Of a DNA stretch of 64,000 nt, positions 49,636 to 58,525 are shown in pieces. The notes below the pieces were generated by a model, which saw nothing but the letters and a program-made list of their open reading frames with translations, searched no databases and was not told where the DNA came from. Each line of letters begins with the position of its first letter. Positions within the stretch are counted from its first letter, which is position 1. The DNA is from Streptomyces sp. NBC_00448. Lineage in GTDB: Bacteria > Actinomycetota > Actinomycetes > Streptomycetales > Streptomycetaceae. The stretch is from the NCBI RefSeq assembly GCF_036014115.1, contig NZ_CP107913.1:3537001-3601000 (forward strand), written 5' to 3'. Position numbers and translations under genes: made by a program.

Positions 49636-50766
49636 ATGACACCGCAGCGCACCGGCGGAGGGCTGCCCGGATACGCCGAGCACTTCGAGGAGCCCGAGGG
49701 CTATCTCGACTTCGCACGCTACGGCCCCCCGTCCCGCCAGGTGCTCGACGCCACCTCCGACGCGCTGAACCGGTCCGCCCGCGCGGACCGGCACACCGTG
49801 AACGACCTCATGCTGGCGGAGCAACGGGCCAGGGAAGCCGCCGCGCGGCTGGCCGGCACCGACCCGGCGCACACGGTCCTCCTGCCCAACGCCTCCACCG
49901 GCATGTTCCACGCCGCGTTCGGCCTGCCCGGCGGCGCCGTGCTGGTGCCCGCCGGCGACTTCCCGGCCAACCACTACCCCTGGCGCCGGTCGGCCGGGCT
50001 CGGCCGGGCCGTGCCGCACTGGCTGGCCGCCGCCCCCGACGGGCGGGTCACCCCGGACGCGGTACGGGTCGCGCTCTCCGACGACGTGGTCGCGCTGTCG
50101 GTCAGCGCGGTCGACTTCCGTACCGGGTACCGCGCCGACCTCGCCGCCCTGCGCGAGGTGATCGGCCCCGACCGGCTGCTGATCGTGGACGCCATCCAGG
50201 GGTTCGGCGTCGCCGACCTGCCCTGGCAGGCGGCCGACGTCATGGTCACCGGCGGGCAGAAGTGGCTGCGCGCGAGCTGGTCCACCGGGTTCGCGACCCT
50301 CTCCGACCGAGCCCTGGAGCGCCTCGAACCCACCCTCACCGGGTGGACGGGCGTCCAGGACGCCGCCCTCTTCGACGACCGCGAGCACCCGCCCGCCGAT
50401 GGCGCCCAGCGCTGGAGCGTCACCAACCTCAGCCCGGTCGCCGCCGCGGGCCTCGAAGCCGCCCTGAACCTCGTGGAGAAGGTCGGCGTGCCCGCGATCG
50501 AGGCCCACGTCTCCGCGCGGCTCGACGAGCTGATCGAGGTGGTACGCCGCTGCGGCGGCCACCTGCTCTCCCCCGAGGCACCCGCCGAACGCGGCGGCAT
50601 CCTCTCCTTCCGCATGCCCCGCACCCCCGCCGCCGACGTCGCCGCCGCCCTCCACGCCCACGGGGTCACGCCCACCGTCCGCCCCGACTCCGTCCGGCTG
50701 TCGGCCCACGGTTCCACCACCCCCGCGGCCGCCGACCACGTCCACGCGGCCCTGGCATCCCTCTAG
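49636..50766 (+). CDS. Class V aminotransferase-like PLP enzyme
   Basis: A 376-residue PLP-dependent protein of the class V family (cysteine desulfurase/kynureninase fold). LIVDAIQGFGVADL holds the aspartate that contacts the PLP ring nitrogen, and VTGGQKWLRAS contains the lysine for the Schiff base. NASTGMFHAAFGLP near residue 80 is the phosphate-binding region. The substrate is unknown. ATG 49636 follows AGGAG. It is divergent from DUF445 and converges on the ABC ATPase gene with a dispersed repeat between. Confidence 0.85.
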   Translation: MTPQRTGGGLPGYAEHFEEPEGYLDFARYGPPSRQVLDATSDALNRSARADRHTVNDLMLAEQRAREAAARLAGTDPAHTVLLPNASTGMFHAAFGLPGGAVLVPAGDFPANHYPWRRSAGLGRAVPHWLAAAPDGRVTPDAVRVALSDDVVALSVSAVDFRTGYRADLAALREVIGPDRLLIVDAIQGFGVADLPWQAADVMVTGGQKWLRASWSTGFATLSDRALERLEPTLTGWTGVQDAALFDDREHPPADGAQRWSVTNLSPVAAAGLEAALNLVEKVGVPAIEAHVSARLDELIEVVRRCGGHLLSPEAPAERGGILSFRMPRTPAADVAAALHAHGVTPTVRPDSVRLSAHGSTTPAAADHVHAALASL

Positions 50767-50979
50767 GGTGGTGCGTTCCGTCGGGACGGAGGGCCGCCTA
50801 CCAAGGGGCGCTGGGGGTACTCGCCCTGGCTCCGCCGGGGGCAGAACCGCGCGACCAGCCACAACGCACCAGCACTGTGAATGCGCAAGCAACCAACCCA
50901 AAGGGGCGCGAGGAACTGCGCGCACAACCCACCACCGGCAGGTGGTCCCTCAACCGACAGCACCAGGCACCCCGGAGGG
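50767..50979. repeat. Dispersed hairpin repeat, copy E
   Basis: The stretch after the aminotransferase stop begins GGGTGGTGCGTTCCG and ends with CACCACCGGCAGGTGG and CACCCCGGAGGGTCA at the stop of the ABC ATPase gene, matching copies A, B and D. AGGGGCGC elements lie within. It separates convergent genes and likely acts as a terminator. Confidence 0.65.
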
Positions 50980-52074
50980 TCAGGGGCGCCCGTACATCCG
51001 CGCGATGACGTCCTCGATGTCCGGCTCGCGGATGGACAGGTCCACCAGGGGATGCCGGGTCGCCAGCTCGGCGACGAGCGGTGCCGCGCTCGCCCCCGCG
51101 GGAAACGCGAAGGACTGCCGCGGCCCGTCGGCGGACACCAGCCGCGCCCCCGCCAACTCCACCGGAGGAAGCTCGCGGGCGAAGTCCGCGACCAGCGTCC
51201 GCTCGCTCTCCCCCACCGCGTGCAATCCCCCGAGCCCGCCGTCGTACATCACCTTGCCGTGGTCGATGACCATCACCCGGCGGCACAGGCTCTCGATGTC
51301 CGTGAGGTCGTGCGTGGTGAGCAGGATCGTGGTGCCGCGCTCGGCGTTGAAGTCGCGCAGGAAGTCCCGCACCCGGCTCTTGCTGACCACGTCGAGACCG
51401 ATGGTCGGCTCGTCGAGGTAGAGCACCTCGGGGTCGTGCAGCAGCGCCGCCGCGATGTCCCCGCGCATCCGCTGCCCGAGCGAGAGCTGCCGTACCGGCA
51501 CGTCCAGCAGCGGCCCGAGGTCGAGGAGTTCCACGCAGGCGCCGAGGTTGCGGGCGTAGGCGGCGGCCGGAATCCGGTACATCCGCCGGACCAGCTCGTA
51601 GGAGTCGCGCAGCGGCAGGTCCCACCACAGCGTGGTGCGCTGCCCGAAGACCACGCCGATCCGCCGGGCCAGCCGGGTCCGGTCCCGGGCCGGATCGATC
51701 CCGTCGACCCGGACCCGCCCCGCGCTGGGGTTGAGGATGCCGGTGAGCATCTTGATCGTGGTGGACTTGCCCGCGCCGTTCGGCCCGATGTAGCCGACGA
51801 TCTCGCCGCGCGGCACGCTGAAGGTGATCCCGTCGACCGCCCGCACCTGGTGCCGCTCGCGCCGCAGCAGCCCGGCCTTGCGGCGTACGTCGAAGACCTT
51901 CTCCACCCCGTCCAGCTCGATGATCGGATCGGCGACAGCCGACCCCGCGCCAGGGCCGCCCACCGGTTCACCCCCGACGCGCGGTTCACCCTCGACAGCC
52001 GGTTCACCCTCGACGCGCGGGCCCTGCTCGACGACCGGGCCCCGCTCGACCGGCCCCTCGGTGTCGCTCACCAT
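50980..52074 (-). CDS. ABC-2 type exporter, ATP-binding protein
   Basis: A 364-residue ATPase. The first 45 residues are low complexity (repeated EGEP units). The motor domain has Walker A GYIGPNGAGKSTTIK, Q-loop GVVFGQRTTLWWDLPL, signature LSLGQRMRGDIAA and Walker B VLYLDEPTIGLD, then TTHDLTDIE. The RTTLWWDLP variant is typical of ATPases paired with two ABC-2 permeases like those upstream here. ATG 52074 is 10 bp after the stop of the second permease. Substrate unknown; drug or lipid export is possible. Confidence 0.85.
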   Translation of the reverse strand: MVSDTEGPVERGPVVEQGPRVEGEPAVEGEPRVGGEPVGGPGAGSAVADPIIELDGVEKVFDVRRKAGLLRRERHQVRAVDGITFSVPRGEIVGYIGPNGAGKSTTIKMLTGILNPSAGRVRVDGIDPARDRTRLARRIGVVFGQRTTLWWDLPLRDSYELVRRMYRIPAAAYARNLGACVELLDLGPLLDVPVRQLSLGQRMRGDIAAALLHDPEVLYLDEPTIGLDVVSKSRVRDFLRDFNAERGTTILLTTHDLTDIESLCRRVMVIDHGKVMYDGGLGGLHAVGESERTLVADFARELPPVELAGARLVSADGPRQSFAFPAGASAAPLVAELATRHPLVDLSIREPDIEDVIARMYGRP

Positions 52075-52084
52075 GTCGGCTCCC

Positions 52085-53029
52085 TCAACTCCCTGTGCTG
52101 CGATACGTACGAAGGCCCACCCGCCAGGCCGTGGCCGCGAGCGCGCAGCAGACCACGGCGACGGCCGGGGAGGCGAAGGCCAGCCAGCCGGGCAGGCCGA
52201 GCGGATCGGGCTCGCCCAGCACGTGCAGCGCGGGCAGCCAGTTGACGAAGGCGAGCGGCACCACGAAGGTGACGCCCCGCACCAGGTCCCGGGCGAAGAT
52301 CCCCGGCGGGTACTGGAGCATCGTGTTGCCGCCGTAGGTCACGGAGTTCTGCACCTCCGAGGCGTCCTGCGCCCAGAACTGGAACGCCCCGCCGGCCACG
52401 TACACCGCGCTGAAGATCACCCCGCCCGACAGCAGCATCATCGGCACCATCAGCACGTTCACCACCGTCCAGTGCACGTCCACCCGCAGCAGCGCCCAGC
52501 CGAGGACCAGCACACCCTGGGTGAGCCGGCCGACCCGGCGCAGCGCGAAGCGGTCCGCGGCGACCTGCGCGATCACCGGGACCGGGCGCAGCAGCAGCGT
52601 GTCCAGGGTGCCGTCGCGCACCCGGCGGCCGAGCCGGTCCATGGAGCCCATCACCAGGTCGGCGATGCCGAAGGAGGTGCTGCACGCGCCGTAGAGGAAC
52701 GCCACCTCCGGCAGCGAGAAGCCGCCGAGCCGGTGGATGTGCGAGAACATCATCACGATCGTGGCGAAGTCCAGCCCGGTCGCGACGAAGTTGCCGAGCG
52801 CGGTCAGGAAGAAGGACGTGCGGTACGCCATGGTGGAGCGCACCCACATCCCCACGATCAGGCCGTACGCGCGCACCGCCTCGCGCGCCTGCCACGCCGA
52901 CCGCCGAAGGCCGTACCGCCCGGCGCCGTACGGCTCCGGGCCGTGGCCGAAACCGCGGCCGAGACCATGGCCGAGACCGCCGCCGCCGCCGTACCCGCCG
53001 GGCTGCCGCGGCAGCTCCGTCTCAGCCAC
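52085..53029 (-). CDS. ABC-2 type permease, second
   Basis: A 314-residue membrane protein. The N-terminus is Gly-rich, then about six hydrophobic segments follow (TSFFLTALGNFVATGLDFAT onward), with MGSMDRLGRRVRDGTLDTLL between helices. It belongs to the ABC-2 family that works with the ATPase next to it. Start GTG 53029 overlaps the stop of the first permease, and the ATPase gene follows, so the three are one operon. Confidence 0.8.
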   Translation of the reverse strand: MAETELPRQPGGYGGGGGLGHGLGRGFGHGPEPYGAGRYGLRRSAWQAREAVRAYGLIVGMWVRSTMAYRTSFFLTALGNFVATGLDFATIVMMFSHIHRLGGFSLPEVAFLYGACSTSFGIADLVMGSMDRLGRRVRDGTLDTLLLRPVPVIAQVAADRFALRRVGRLTQGVLVLGWALLRVDVHWTVVNVLMVPMMLLSGGVIFSAVYVAGGAFQFWAQDASEVQNSVTYGGNTMLQYPPGIFARDLVRGVTFVVPLAFVNWLPALHVLGEPDPLGLPGWLAFASPAVAVVCCALAATAWRVGLRTYRSTGS

Positions 53030-53825
53030 CCTGGACCACCACCCGGCGCGCCGCGGCCGTCTGCAGCAGCCGCCCGGCGCCGAGCAGCGCCACCGCCCAG
53101 CCGGCCTGGCCGCACAGCGCCAGCACCGCCCCGGTGCCGTGGTGCCGCCCCAGCAGCACGTCCGCGGGCACCTGGAGCATCGACGCCCACGGCAGCGCCC
53201 GCGCCAGCTCGCCCAACGCACCCGGGAAGACCGTCAGCGGCAGCAGCATCCCCGAGAAGAACAGCCCGGTCAGCATCGTGGCCTGGCTCACCCCGCTGCC
53301 GTCCAGCAGCCAGAACGCGCTCAGCCCGACCAGGAAGCGCAGCGCGAAACTCACCAGCCCGCCCAGCCCCACCGACACCGCGAACAGCAGCCAGGTCACG
53401 GGCGTGGACGGCAGCGCCACGTCGAAGACGAGCGCGCCGCACAGGACCGGCAGCACCCCGCGCCCCAGCAGCTGGAACCCCATCCGCCCCAGGTCCTGCG
53501 CCAGCCACCACCCCTGCAGGTCGGCCGGCCGGTACAGGTCCACCGCGATGTCCCCGGATCTGATCCGCTCCATCAACTCGTCCTCGCACCCGCCGCCCAT
53601 CAGCGCCATCGGCGTCAGCAGCGCCTGCCCCAGCCACACGTACGTCAGCGCCTGACCCTCGCTGTAGCCGCCCAGGTGCGGGCGCTGGTCCCACAGGGCC
53701 AGGTAGCTGTAGCTGATGATCAGCCCGAAGACGCAGTTGGTGAAGACACCGGCGACGGTGGCGACACGGTACGTGGAGTAGCGGCGGAAGCCCCGCGTGA
53801 CCACCGCCACGTAGAAACCGCCCAT
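53022..53825 (-). CDS. ABC-2 type permease, first
   Basis: A 267-residue membrane protein with six hydrophobic segments (VATVAGVFTNCVFGLIISYS at the start, VTWLLFAVSVGLGGLVSFAL later). RSGDIAVDLYRPADLQGWWL is the typical loop of these ABC-2 permeases. ATG 53825 is the first of the operon permease-permease-ATPase on the minus strand. A 284-bp region without a gene separates it from the divergent penicillin-binding protein. Confidence 0.8.
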   Translation of the reverse strand: MGGFYVAVVTRGFRRYSTYRVATVAGVFTNCVFGLIISYSYLALWDQRPHLGGYSEGQALTYVWLGQALLTPMALMGGGCEDELMERIRSGDIAVDLYRPADLQGWWLAQDLGRMGFQLLGRGVLPVLCGALVFDVALPSTPVTWLLFAVSVGLGGLVSFALRFLVGLSAFWLLDGSGVSQATMLTGLFFSGMLLPLTVFPGALGELARALPWASMLQVPADVLLGRHHGTGAVLALCGQAGWAVALLGAGRLLQTAAARRVVVQGG

Positions 53826-54109
53826 CGACTGTGAACCCCCTCACGTGGCCTGGCACACAAACCGCCGACCCTAGCGTTCGGCCGGCCAGCGCTGCCAACG
53901 GTTTTCCTGGGCCGAACGGGTGGGCGAGCTGCGCCGGACGGCCCGTCACAGCCCTGTCACGGATACGCGATGCCGGTCGGCACCGGACGGATGATGCGAC
54001 AGTGTGGGAGTCGGAGGACTACGTGGGTGTACGGGAGCGTACGTAACGGTTGGTCCATGATGTACCGCCGCAGGCCAACCCTGACGGCGGCCGAGGAGTC
54101 CTTACAGAC

Positions 54110-56482
54110 ATGAGTGACGATCCGAACCCGAGTACGGACCGGAGCAGCGACGGCCACGGAAACGGTTCGCCGTCGGGAGCGCAGGGACTGCGGCAGGAAG
54201 GGTGGGCACCCCGCCAGTCCTCGTCCGGCCGCCCGCGCCGCACCGGCCTGCGCCGACTGCTGCCGACCTGGCGGATGGTCCTGGGCGGGTCCTTCGCCCT
54301 GCTGCTGCTCCTGGTCGGCGCGTTCTTCGTCGGCTACGCCCTGGTGTCCATCCCCGACGCGAACGCCGCCGCCATAGCGCAGAACAACGTCTACCTCTAC
54401 TCCGACGGCAAGACCGAGATCTCCCGCGACGGCGCCGTCAACCGGCAGAGCATCCCGCTCGACCAGGTCGCCACGACCGCCCGCTACGCCACCCTCGCCG
54501 CGGAGGACCGCAACTTCTACCACGAGTCCGCGGTCAGCCCGAAGTCCATGGTGCGCGCCGCCTGGAACACCGCCACCGGCAAGGGCAAGCAGTCCGGCTC
54601 CACCATCACCCAGCAGTACGTCAAGAACTACTACCTCACCCAGAGCCAGACCGCCTCCCGCAAGGTGAAGGAGTTCTTCATCTCGATCAAGCTCGACCGC
54701 AACGAGACGAAGGACCAGATCCTCGAGGGCTACCTCAACACCAGCTACTACGGCCGCAACGCGTACGGCATCGAGGCCGCCTCCCAGGCGTACTTCAGCG
54801 AGAACGCCGCCGACCTCACCACCGCCCAGGCCGCCTACCTCGCCACGCTGCTCAACGCACCCAGCGAGTACGACCTGTCCGCGCACCCCGAGAACGCCCC
54901 CGCCGCCAAGGCCCGCTGGAACTACGTCCTGGACGGCATGGTCAAGGAGCACTGGCTCACCCCGACCCAGCGCGCCGCCGTCACCTTCCCGACGATCGGC
55001 AAACCCAAGCCCATCGCGAGCAAGGCCGGACAGCGCGGCTACATCATCGAGGCCGTCAACCAGTACCTCACCGACCACCACATCGTGGACGCCGACGCAC
55101 TCAGCCACGGCGGCTACCGCATCGTCACCACCATCCAGAAACCCAAGGAGGACGCCTTCGTCAAGGCGGCCCAGGACGACGTCTACGACAAGCTCGGCCA
55201 CACCAAGCAGGACAAGTACGTCCGAGCCGGCGGCGTCTCCATCGACCCCTCCACCGGGAACGTCGTCGCGCTCTACGGCGGCATCGACTACACCAAGCAG
55301 TACGTCAGCAGCGCCACCAACCGGACCTACCAGCCCGGCTCCACCTTCAAACCGGTGATCTTCACCGCCGCGCTGCAGAACCAGTCCACCACCCAGGACG
55401 GCCGGACGATCACCCCCACCACCGTCTACAACGGCGACAGCGGCCGCCAGGTGCAGGGCCCGAACGGCCCGGTCGGCTACCACCCGAACAACGAGGACGG
55501 CGTCGACTACGGCAACATCACCGTCACCCGCGCGATGGACCAGTCGGTCAACGCCGTCTTCGCGCAGATGGCACAGGACGTCGGCACCAAGAAGGTCATC
55601 GACACCGCACACGACCTCGGCATCCCCGACGCCGTCGACATCCCGCAGACCCCGGCCATGGCACTGGGCGCCTTCGGCAGCAGCCAGGCCAACCCCAACA
55701 GCGCCAGCCCGCTGGACATGGCGCAGGCGTACGCCACCCTCGCCAACCACGGCGTGCAGATCCCGTACTCGATCGTGGCGAAGGTCACCAAGGACGGCAA
55801 CGCCCTGAACCTGCCGGACCGCAAGCCGGTGCAGTCCGTGCCGCGCAGCGCCGCCGACACCACCACCGCGATGCTCAAGAGCGTGGTCGACAGCCCCACC
55901 GGCACCGCCTCGGCCGCCCGGAACTCCGGATGGCCGTCAGCCGCGAAGACCGGCACCGCCGAGAACGACAAGGCCGCCTGGTTCGCCGGATACACGCCCA
56001 AACTCGCCACCGTCGTCGCCCTGTTCGGGATGAACCCGACCAACGGCGCCCAGGAGGAGCTGACCGGCTCCATGAACACCGGCCGGATCAACGGCGGCGG
56101 CCCGCCCGGCGCCGTCTGGGCCGACTACACTGCCGCCGCCCTGAAGAACCAGCCGGTCACCGGCTTCCACCTCGACCTCCAGAAGGGCAGCGAGACGGTC
56201 GCGCCGCAAAACGACCAGCCGACCACGCCGGACAGCGGCTCCACCACACCGCCCGCCACCGACACCCCGCCGCCGACCACCCAGCAACCGCCCACCAGCA
56301 CCCCGCCGACCACCGGAACGACCCCGCCCGGCACACCGAGCAGCCCGCCGACCAGTTCCGTGCCCACCGGCCCGGTGCAGCCGCCCGGCGGCGGCCCCAC
56401 CGACACCCTCGCCCCGCAGAACGGGGACGGCTCCCAGGACGGGTCGAACAGCCAGACCAGCCAGACCGGCAGACCGGCCTGA
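54110..56482 (+). CDS. Bifunctional penicillin-binding protein (GT51 + transpeptidase)
   Basis: A 790-residue class A penicillin-binding protein. One membrane anchor lies at about 56-76. The glycosyltransferase domain has AAEDRNFYHES (its catalytic Glu) and SGSTITQQYVKNYY. The transpeptidase domain has the active serine in PGSTFKPV, the SxN motif in DQSVNAVFA and KTGTA. A Pro/Thr-rich tail of about 115 residues follows. It polymerises and crosslinks peptidoglycan outside the membrane. ATG 54110 follows GAGGAG. It is divergent from the ABC-2 operon and converges on the GroES-like gene. Confidence 0.9.
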   Translation: MSDDPNPSTDRSSDGHGNGSPSGAQGLRQEGWAPRQSSSGRPRRTGLRRLLPTWRMVLGGSFALLLLLVGAFFVGYALVSIPDANAAAIAQNNVYLYSDGKTEISRDGAVNRQSIPLDQVATTARYATLAAEDRNFYHESAVSPKSMVRAAWNTATGKGKQSGSTITQQYVKNYYLTQSQTASRKVKEFFISIKLDRNETKDQILEGYLNTSYYGRNAYGIEAASQAYFSENAADLTTAQAAYLATLLNAPSEYDLSAHPENAPAAKARWNYVLDGMVKEHWLTPTQRAAVTFPTIGKPKPIASKAGQRGYIIEAVNQYLTDHHIVDADALSHGGYRIVTTIQKPKEDAFVKAAQDDVYDKLGHTKQDKYVRAGGVSIDPSTGNVVALYGGIDYTKQYVSSATNRTYQPGSTFKPVIFTAALQNQSTTQDGRTITPTTVYNGDSGRQVQGPNGPVGYHPNNEDGVDYGNITVTRAMDQSVNAVFAQMAQDVGTKKVIDTAHDLGIPDAVDIPQTPAMALGAFGSSQANPNSASPLDMAQAYATLANHGVQIPYSIVAKVTKDGNALNLPDRKPVQSVPRSAADTTTAMLKSVVDSPTGTASAARNSGWPSAAKTGTAENDKAAWFAGYTPKLATVVALFGMNPTNGAQEELTGSMNTGRINGGGPPGAVWADYTAAALKNQPVTGFHLDLQKGSETVAPQNDQPTTPDSGSTTPPATDTPPPTTQQPPTSTPPTTGTTPPGTPSSPPTSSVPTGPVQPPGGGPTDTLAPQNGDGSQDGSNSQTSQTGRPA

Positions 56483-56498
56483 CCGGCACGCAAGGCAA

Positions 56499-56524
56499 CG
56501 CCCCGGCCGGCAGCGGCCGGGGCG
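56499..56524. terminator. Bidirectional hairpin
   Basis: CGCCCCGGCCG at 56499-56509 pairs perfectly with CGGCCGGGGCG at 56514-56524. It lies between the stops of the penicillin-binding protein (56482) and the GroES-like gene (56542). Confidence 0.75.
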
Positions 56525-56541
56525 GACAGGTCGGGGGGGTC

Positions 56542-56880
56542 CTACAGATACAGGCCGGTCGAGTCGTCGCCCTGCAGGCGTTCGGCGGCCACGGCGTGCA
56601 GGTCGCGCTCGCGCATCAGGACGTACGCCACGCCCTGCACCTCCACCTCCGCCCGGTCCTCCGGGTCGAACAGCACCCGGTCGCCGACCTCGACGCTCCG
56701 CACGTGCTGGCCGACCGCGACCACCTCGGCCCAGGCCAGCCGCTTCCCGACGGCCGCGGTCGCCGGGATCAGGATGCCGCCGCCACTGCGGCGCTCGCCC
56801 TCACCGCTGTCCTGCCGCACCAGAACGCGGTCGTGCAGCATACGGATGGGCAGCTTGTCGTGTGCACTCTTCGAACTCAC
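56542..56880 (-). CDS. GroES-like (Cpn10 family) protein
   Basis: A 112-residue protein of the GroES fold: IRMLHDRVLVRQDSGEGERR (start of the fold), GGILIPATAAVGKRLAWAEV (mobile loop region) and GDRVLFDPEDRAEVEVQG. It lacks the tight match of the main GroES and has no groEL beside it, so it is a paralogue of unknown client. GTG 56880 is the best start. It runs downstream of the DUF3618 gene with 10 bp between, probably one operon. Confidence 0.75.
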   Translation of the reverse strand: MSSKSAHDKLPIRMLHDRVLVRQDSGEGERRSGGGILIPATAAVGKRLAWAEVVAVGQHVRSVEVGDRVLFDPEDRAEVEVQGVAYVLMRERDLHAVAAERLQGDDSTGLYL

Positions 56881-56890
56881 GCCGACGAAC

Positions 56891-57217
56891 CTACCGGCGA
56901 CGGCGCCACACGGTGAGACCGACCACCGCGGCCGCGACCGCCGCCCCGGCCACCGCGACCGGCACGATCCGCTCCATCCGCGGCGCGCCGTCCTCGTCGA
57001 CGAACTGCGCCCGCGCCCGGCTGACCGCGCGGTTGGCCGCGACATAGGCCTGCCCGACCGTGTTGTCCAGCGCGGACACCGCCTTCGCCCTGGTGTCCCG
57101 CATGATCGTGACCGGGTGGACCCGGACCGCGATCTCGTCAAGCGTCACCGCGAGGTCCTGCCGCCTGCGGGCGATATCCGCCTCGATCTCAGCGGCCGTC
57201 CTGGCACCTTCCGACAC
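56891..57217 (-). CDS. DUF3618-family membrane protein
   Basis: A 108-residue protein. The N-terminus, IEADIARRRQDLAVTLDEIA, is the DUF3618 signature found in many actinobacteria. A hydrophobic segment (IVPVAVAGAAVAAAVVGLTV) lies near the end, followed by RRRR. It is probably a single-pass membrane protein, with no known function. GTG 57217 is the start. It is divergent from bcp and upstream of the GroES-like gene. Confidence 0.8.
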   Translation of the reverse strand: MSEGARTAAEIEADIARRRQDLAVTLDEIAVRVHPVTIMRDTRAKAVSALDNTVGQAYVAANRAVSRARAQFVDEDGAPRMERIVPVAVAGAAVAAAVVGLTVWRRRR

Positions 57218-57316
57218 CGCACTGCCTCCATCGCCTGATTAGGTAGCGTTCGGACAGTCTGTCAGTACGACGCGGCCCGCGCCTCGTCGGCACCCCCGTT
57301 TGCCCCAGGAGCCTTC

Positions 57317-57784
57317 ATGTCCGACCGTCTCTCCATCGGCGACACCGCCCCCGCGTTCACCCTGCCGGACGCCGACGGCAACCCGGTCTCGCTCGCCGAC
57401 CACCTCGGCCGCAACGTGATCGTCTACTTCTACCCCGACGCCCTCACCCCCGGCTGCACCAAGCAGGCGTGCGACTTCACCGACAACCTCGCGGTGTTCG
57501 CCGACGCCGGCTACGACGTCCTGGGCATCTCCCCGAACAAGCCCGAGAAGCTCGCGAAGTTCCGCGACAAGGAGTCCCTCAAGGTCACCCTGCTCGCCGA
57601 CCCCGACCGCACCGTCCTCACCGCGTACGGCGCCTTCGGCGAGAAGACCATGTACGGCAAGACCGTCACCGGCGTCATCCGCTCCACCCTCGTGGTCGAC
57701 CCGAACGGCAAGGTCGCGCACGCCTTCTACAACGTGAAGGCCACCGGCCACGTCGCCAAACTCCTCCGCGACCTGAAGATCTGA
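57317..57784 (+). CDS. bcp: Thioredoxin-dependent thiol peroxidase (Bcp)
   Basis: A 155-residue peroxiredoxin of the Bcp/PrxQ group. The peroxidatic cysteine C47 lies in TPGCTKQ and a resolving cysteine C52 in ACDF, the five-residue spacing of PrxQ. GDTAPAFTLPDADG starts the fold. It reduces peroxides with electrons from thioredoxin in the cytoplasm. ATG 57317 follows AGGAGCC. It is divergent from DUF3618. Confidence 0.9.
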   Translation: MSDRLSIGDTAPAFTLPDADGNPVSLADHLGRNVIVYFYPDALTPGCTKQACDFTDNLAVFADAGYDVLGISPNKPEKLAKFRDKESLKVTLLADPDRTVLTAYGAFGEKTMYGKTVTGVIRSTLVVDPNGKVAHAFYNVKATGHVAKLLRDLKI

Positions 57785-57874
57785 CCCCCACCCACCCCCG
57801 CCACGTAACCCCCACCAACCGCCTTCGTTGACCCGTACGAGAGTACGAACACGTGCACGGTTGTGGAGGTGGCG

Positions 57875-58525
57875 GTGGCAGCGAGAACAGCGAGCCCCTA
57901 TACGAAGGAACGGCTCGCGGCGGCGTTGGAGCTGTCGCAGACGCTCTCCGAGGCGTTGCGGCGGCTCGGGGTGGAACCCGGCAGCCCGACCCGGAAGTAC
58001 ATCCGGGCGCTCATACGCCGCTACGGGATCGACACCTCGCACCTGCAACGGGAGGGCGCGCGTTGGACCAAGGACATCCTGGAACCGGCCGTGGCCGCGT
58101 CGACGAACATGTGTGAGGTCCTGCGACGGCTCGGCCTGGAGGTGGTCGGCGGCCATCACACGCACATCACTCGGCGGGTCAGGGCGCTCGGGATCGACAC
58201 GTCGCACTTCGTGCGGCCCTCTCGCCGGGGCGAGCGTCGCGGGCCGCGGACCACGGAATCGCTTCTGGTGGTGCAGGACCCCGCACGCGCACGGCGGATA
58301 CCCGGCGACCGGCTCAAGCGGGCACTGCTGGAGCGGGGCGTCTCGGAGCGCTGCGCGCAGTGCGGGACAGGGCCGGTCTGGCGCGGCCGTCCCCTCCCGC
58401 TGGAGGTCGACCACATCGACGGGAACTGGCGGGACAACCGCATGCCCAACCTGCGGCTGCTCTGCCCGAACTGCCATGCGGCGACGGACTCCTACCGCGG
58501 ACGAGCGAAGGGCCGCGTCTCGTGA
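57875..58525 (+). CDS. HNH endonuclease-like protein with two repeated N-terminal modules
   Basis: A 216-residue protein. Two similar modules come first: LSEALRRLGVEPGSPTRKYI ending GIDTSHL, then MCEVLRRLGLEV ending GIDTSHF. The C-terminal HNH motif has CAQCG, then LEVDHIDGNWRDN and NLRLLCPNCHAAT, which fits a zinc-ribbon HNH nuclease. The modules look like small DNA-binding units. Start GTG 57875 has GGAGG just upstream; an earlier GTG at 57863 is less likely. It overlaps the next gene by GTGA. Cellular role unknown. Confidence 0.75.
   Translation: MAARTASPYTKERLAAALELSQTLSEALRRLGVEPGSPTRKYIRALIRRYGIDTSHLQREGARWTKDILEPAVAASTNMCEVLRRLGLEVVGGHHTHITRRVRALGIDTSHFVRPSRRGERRGPRTTESLLVVQDPARARRIPGDRLKRALLERGVSERCAQCGTGPVWRGRPLPLEVDHIDGNWRDNRMPNLRLLCPNCHAATDSYRGRAKGRVS

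Noticed and set aside
53831..54046. Small open frame in the gap before the penicillin-binding protein
   Set aside because: No ribosome binding site or recognisable protein pattern; it overlaps likely promoter sequence.
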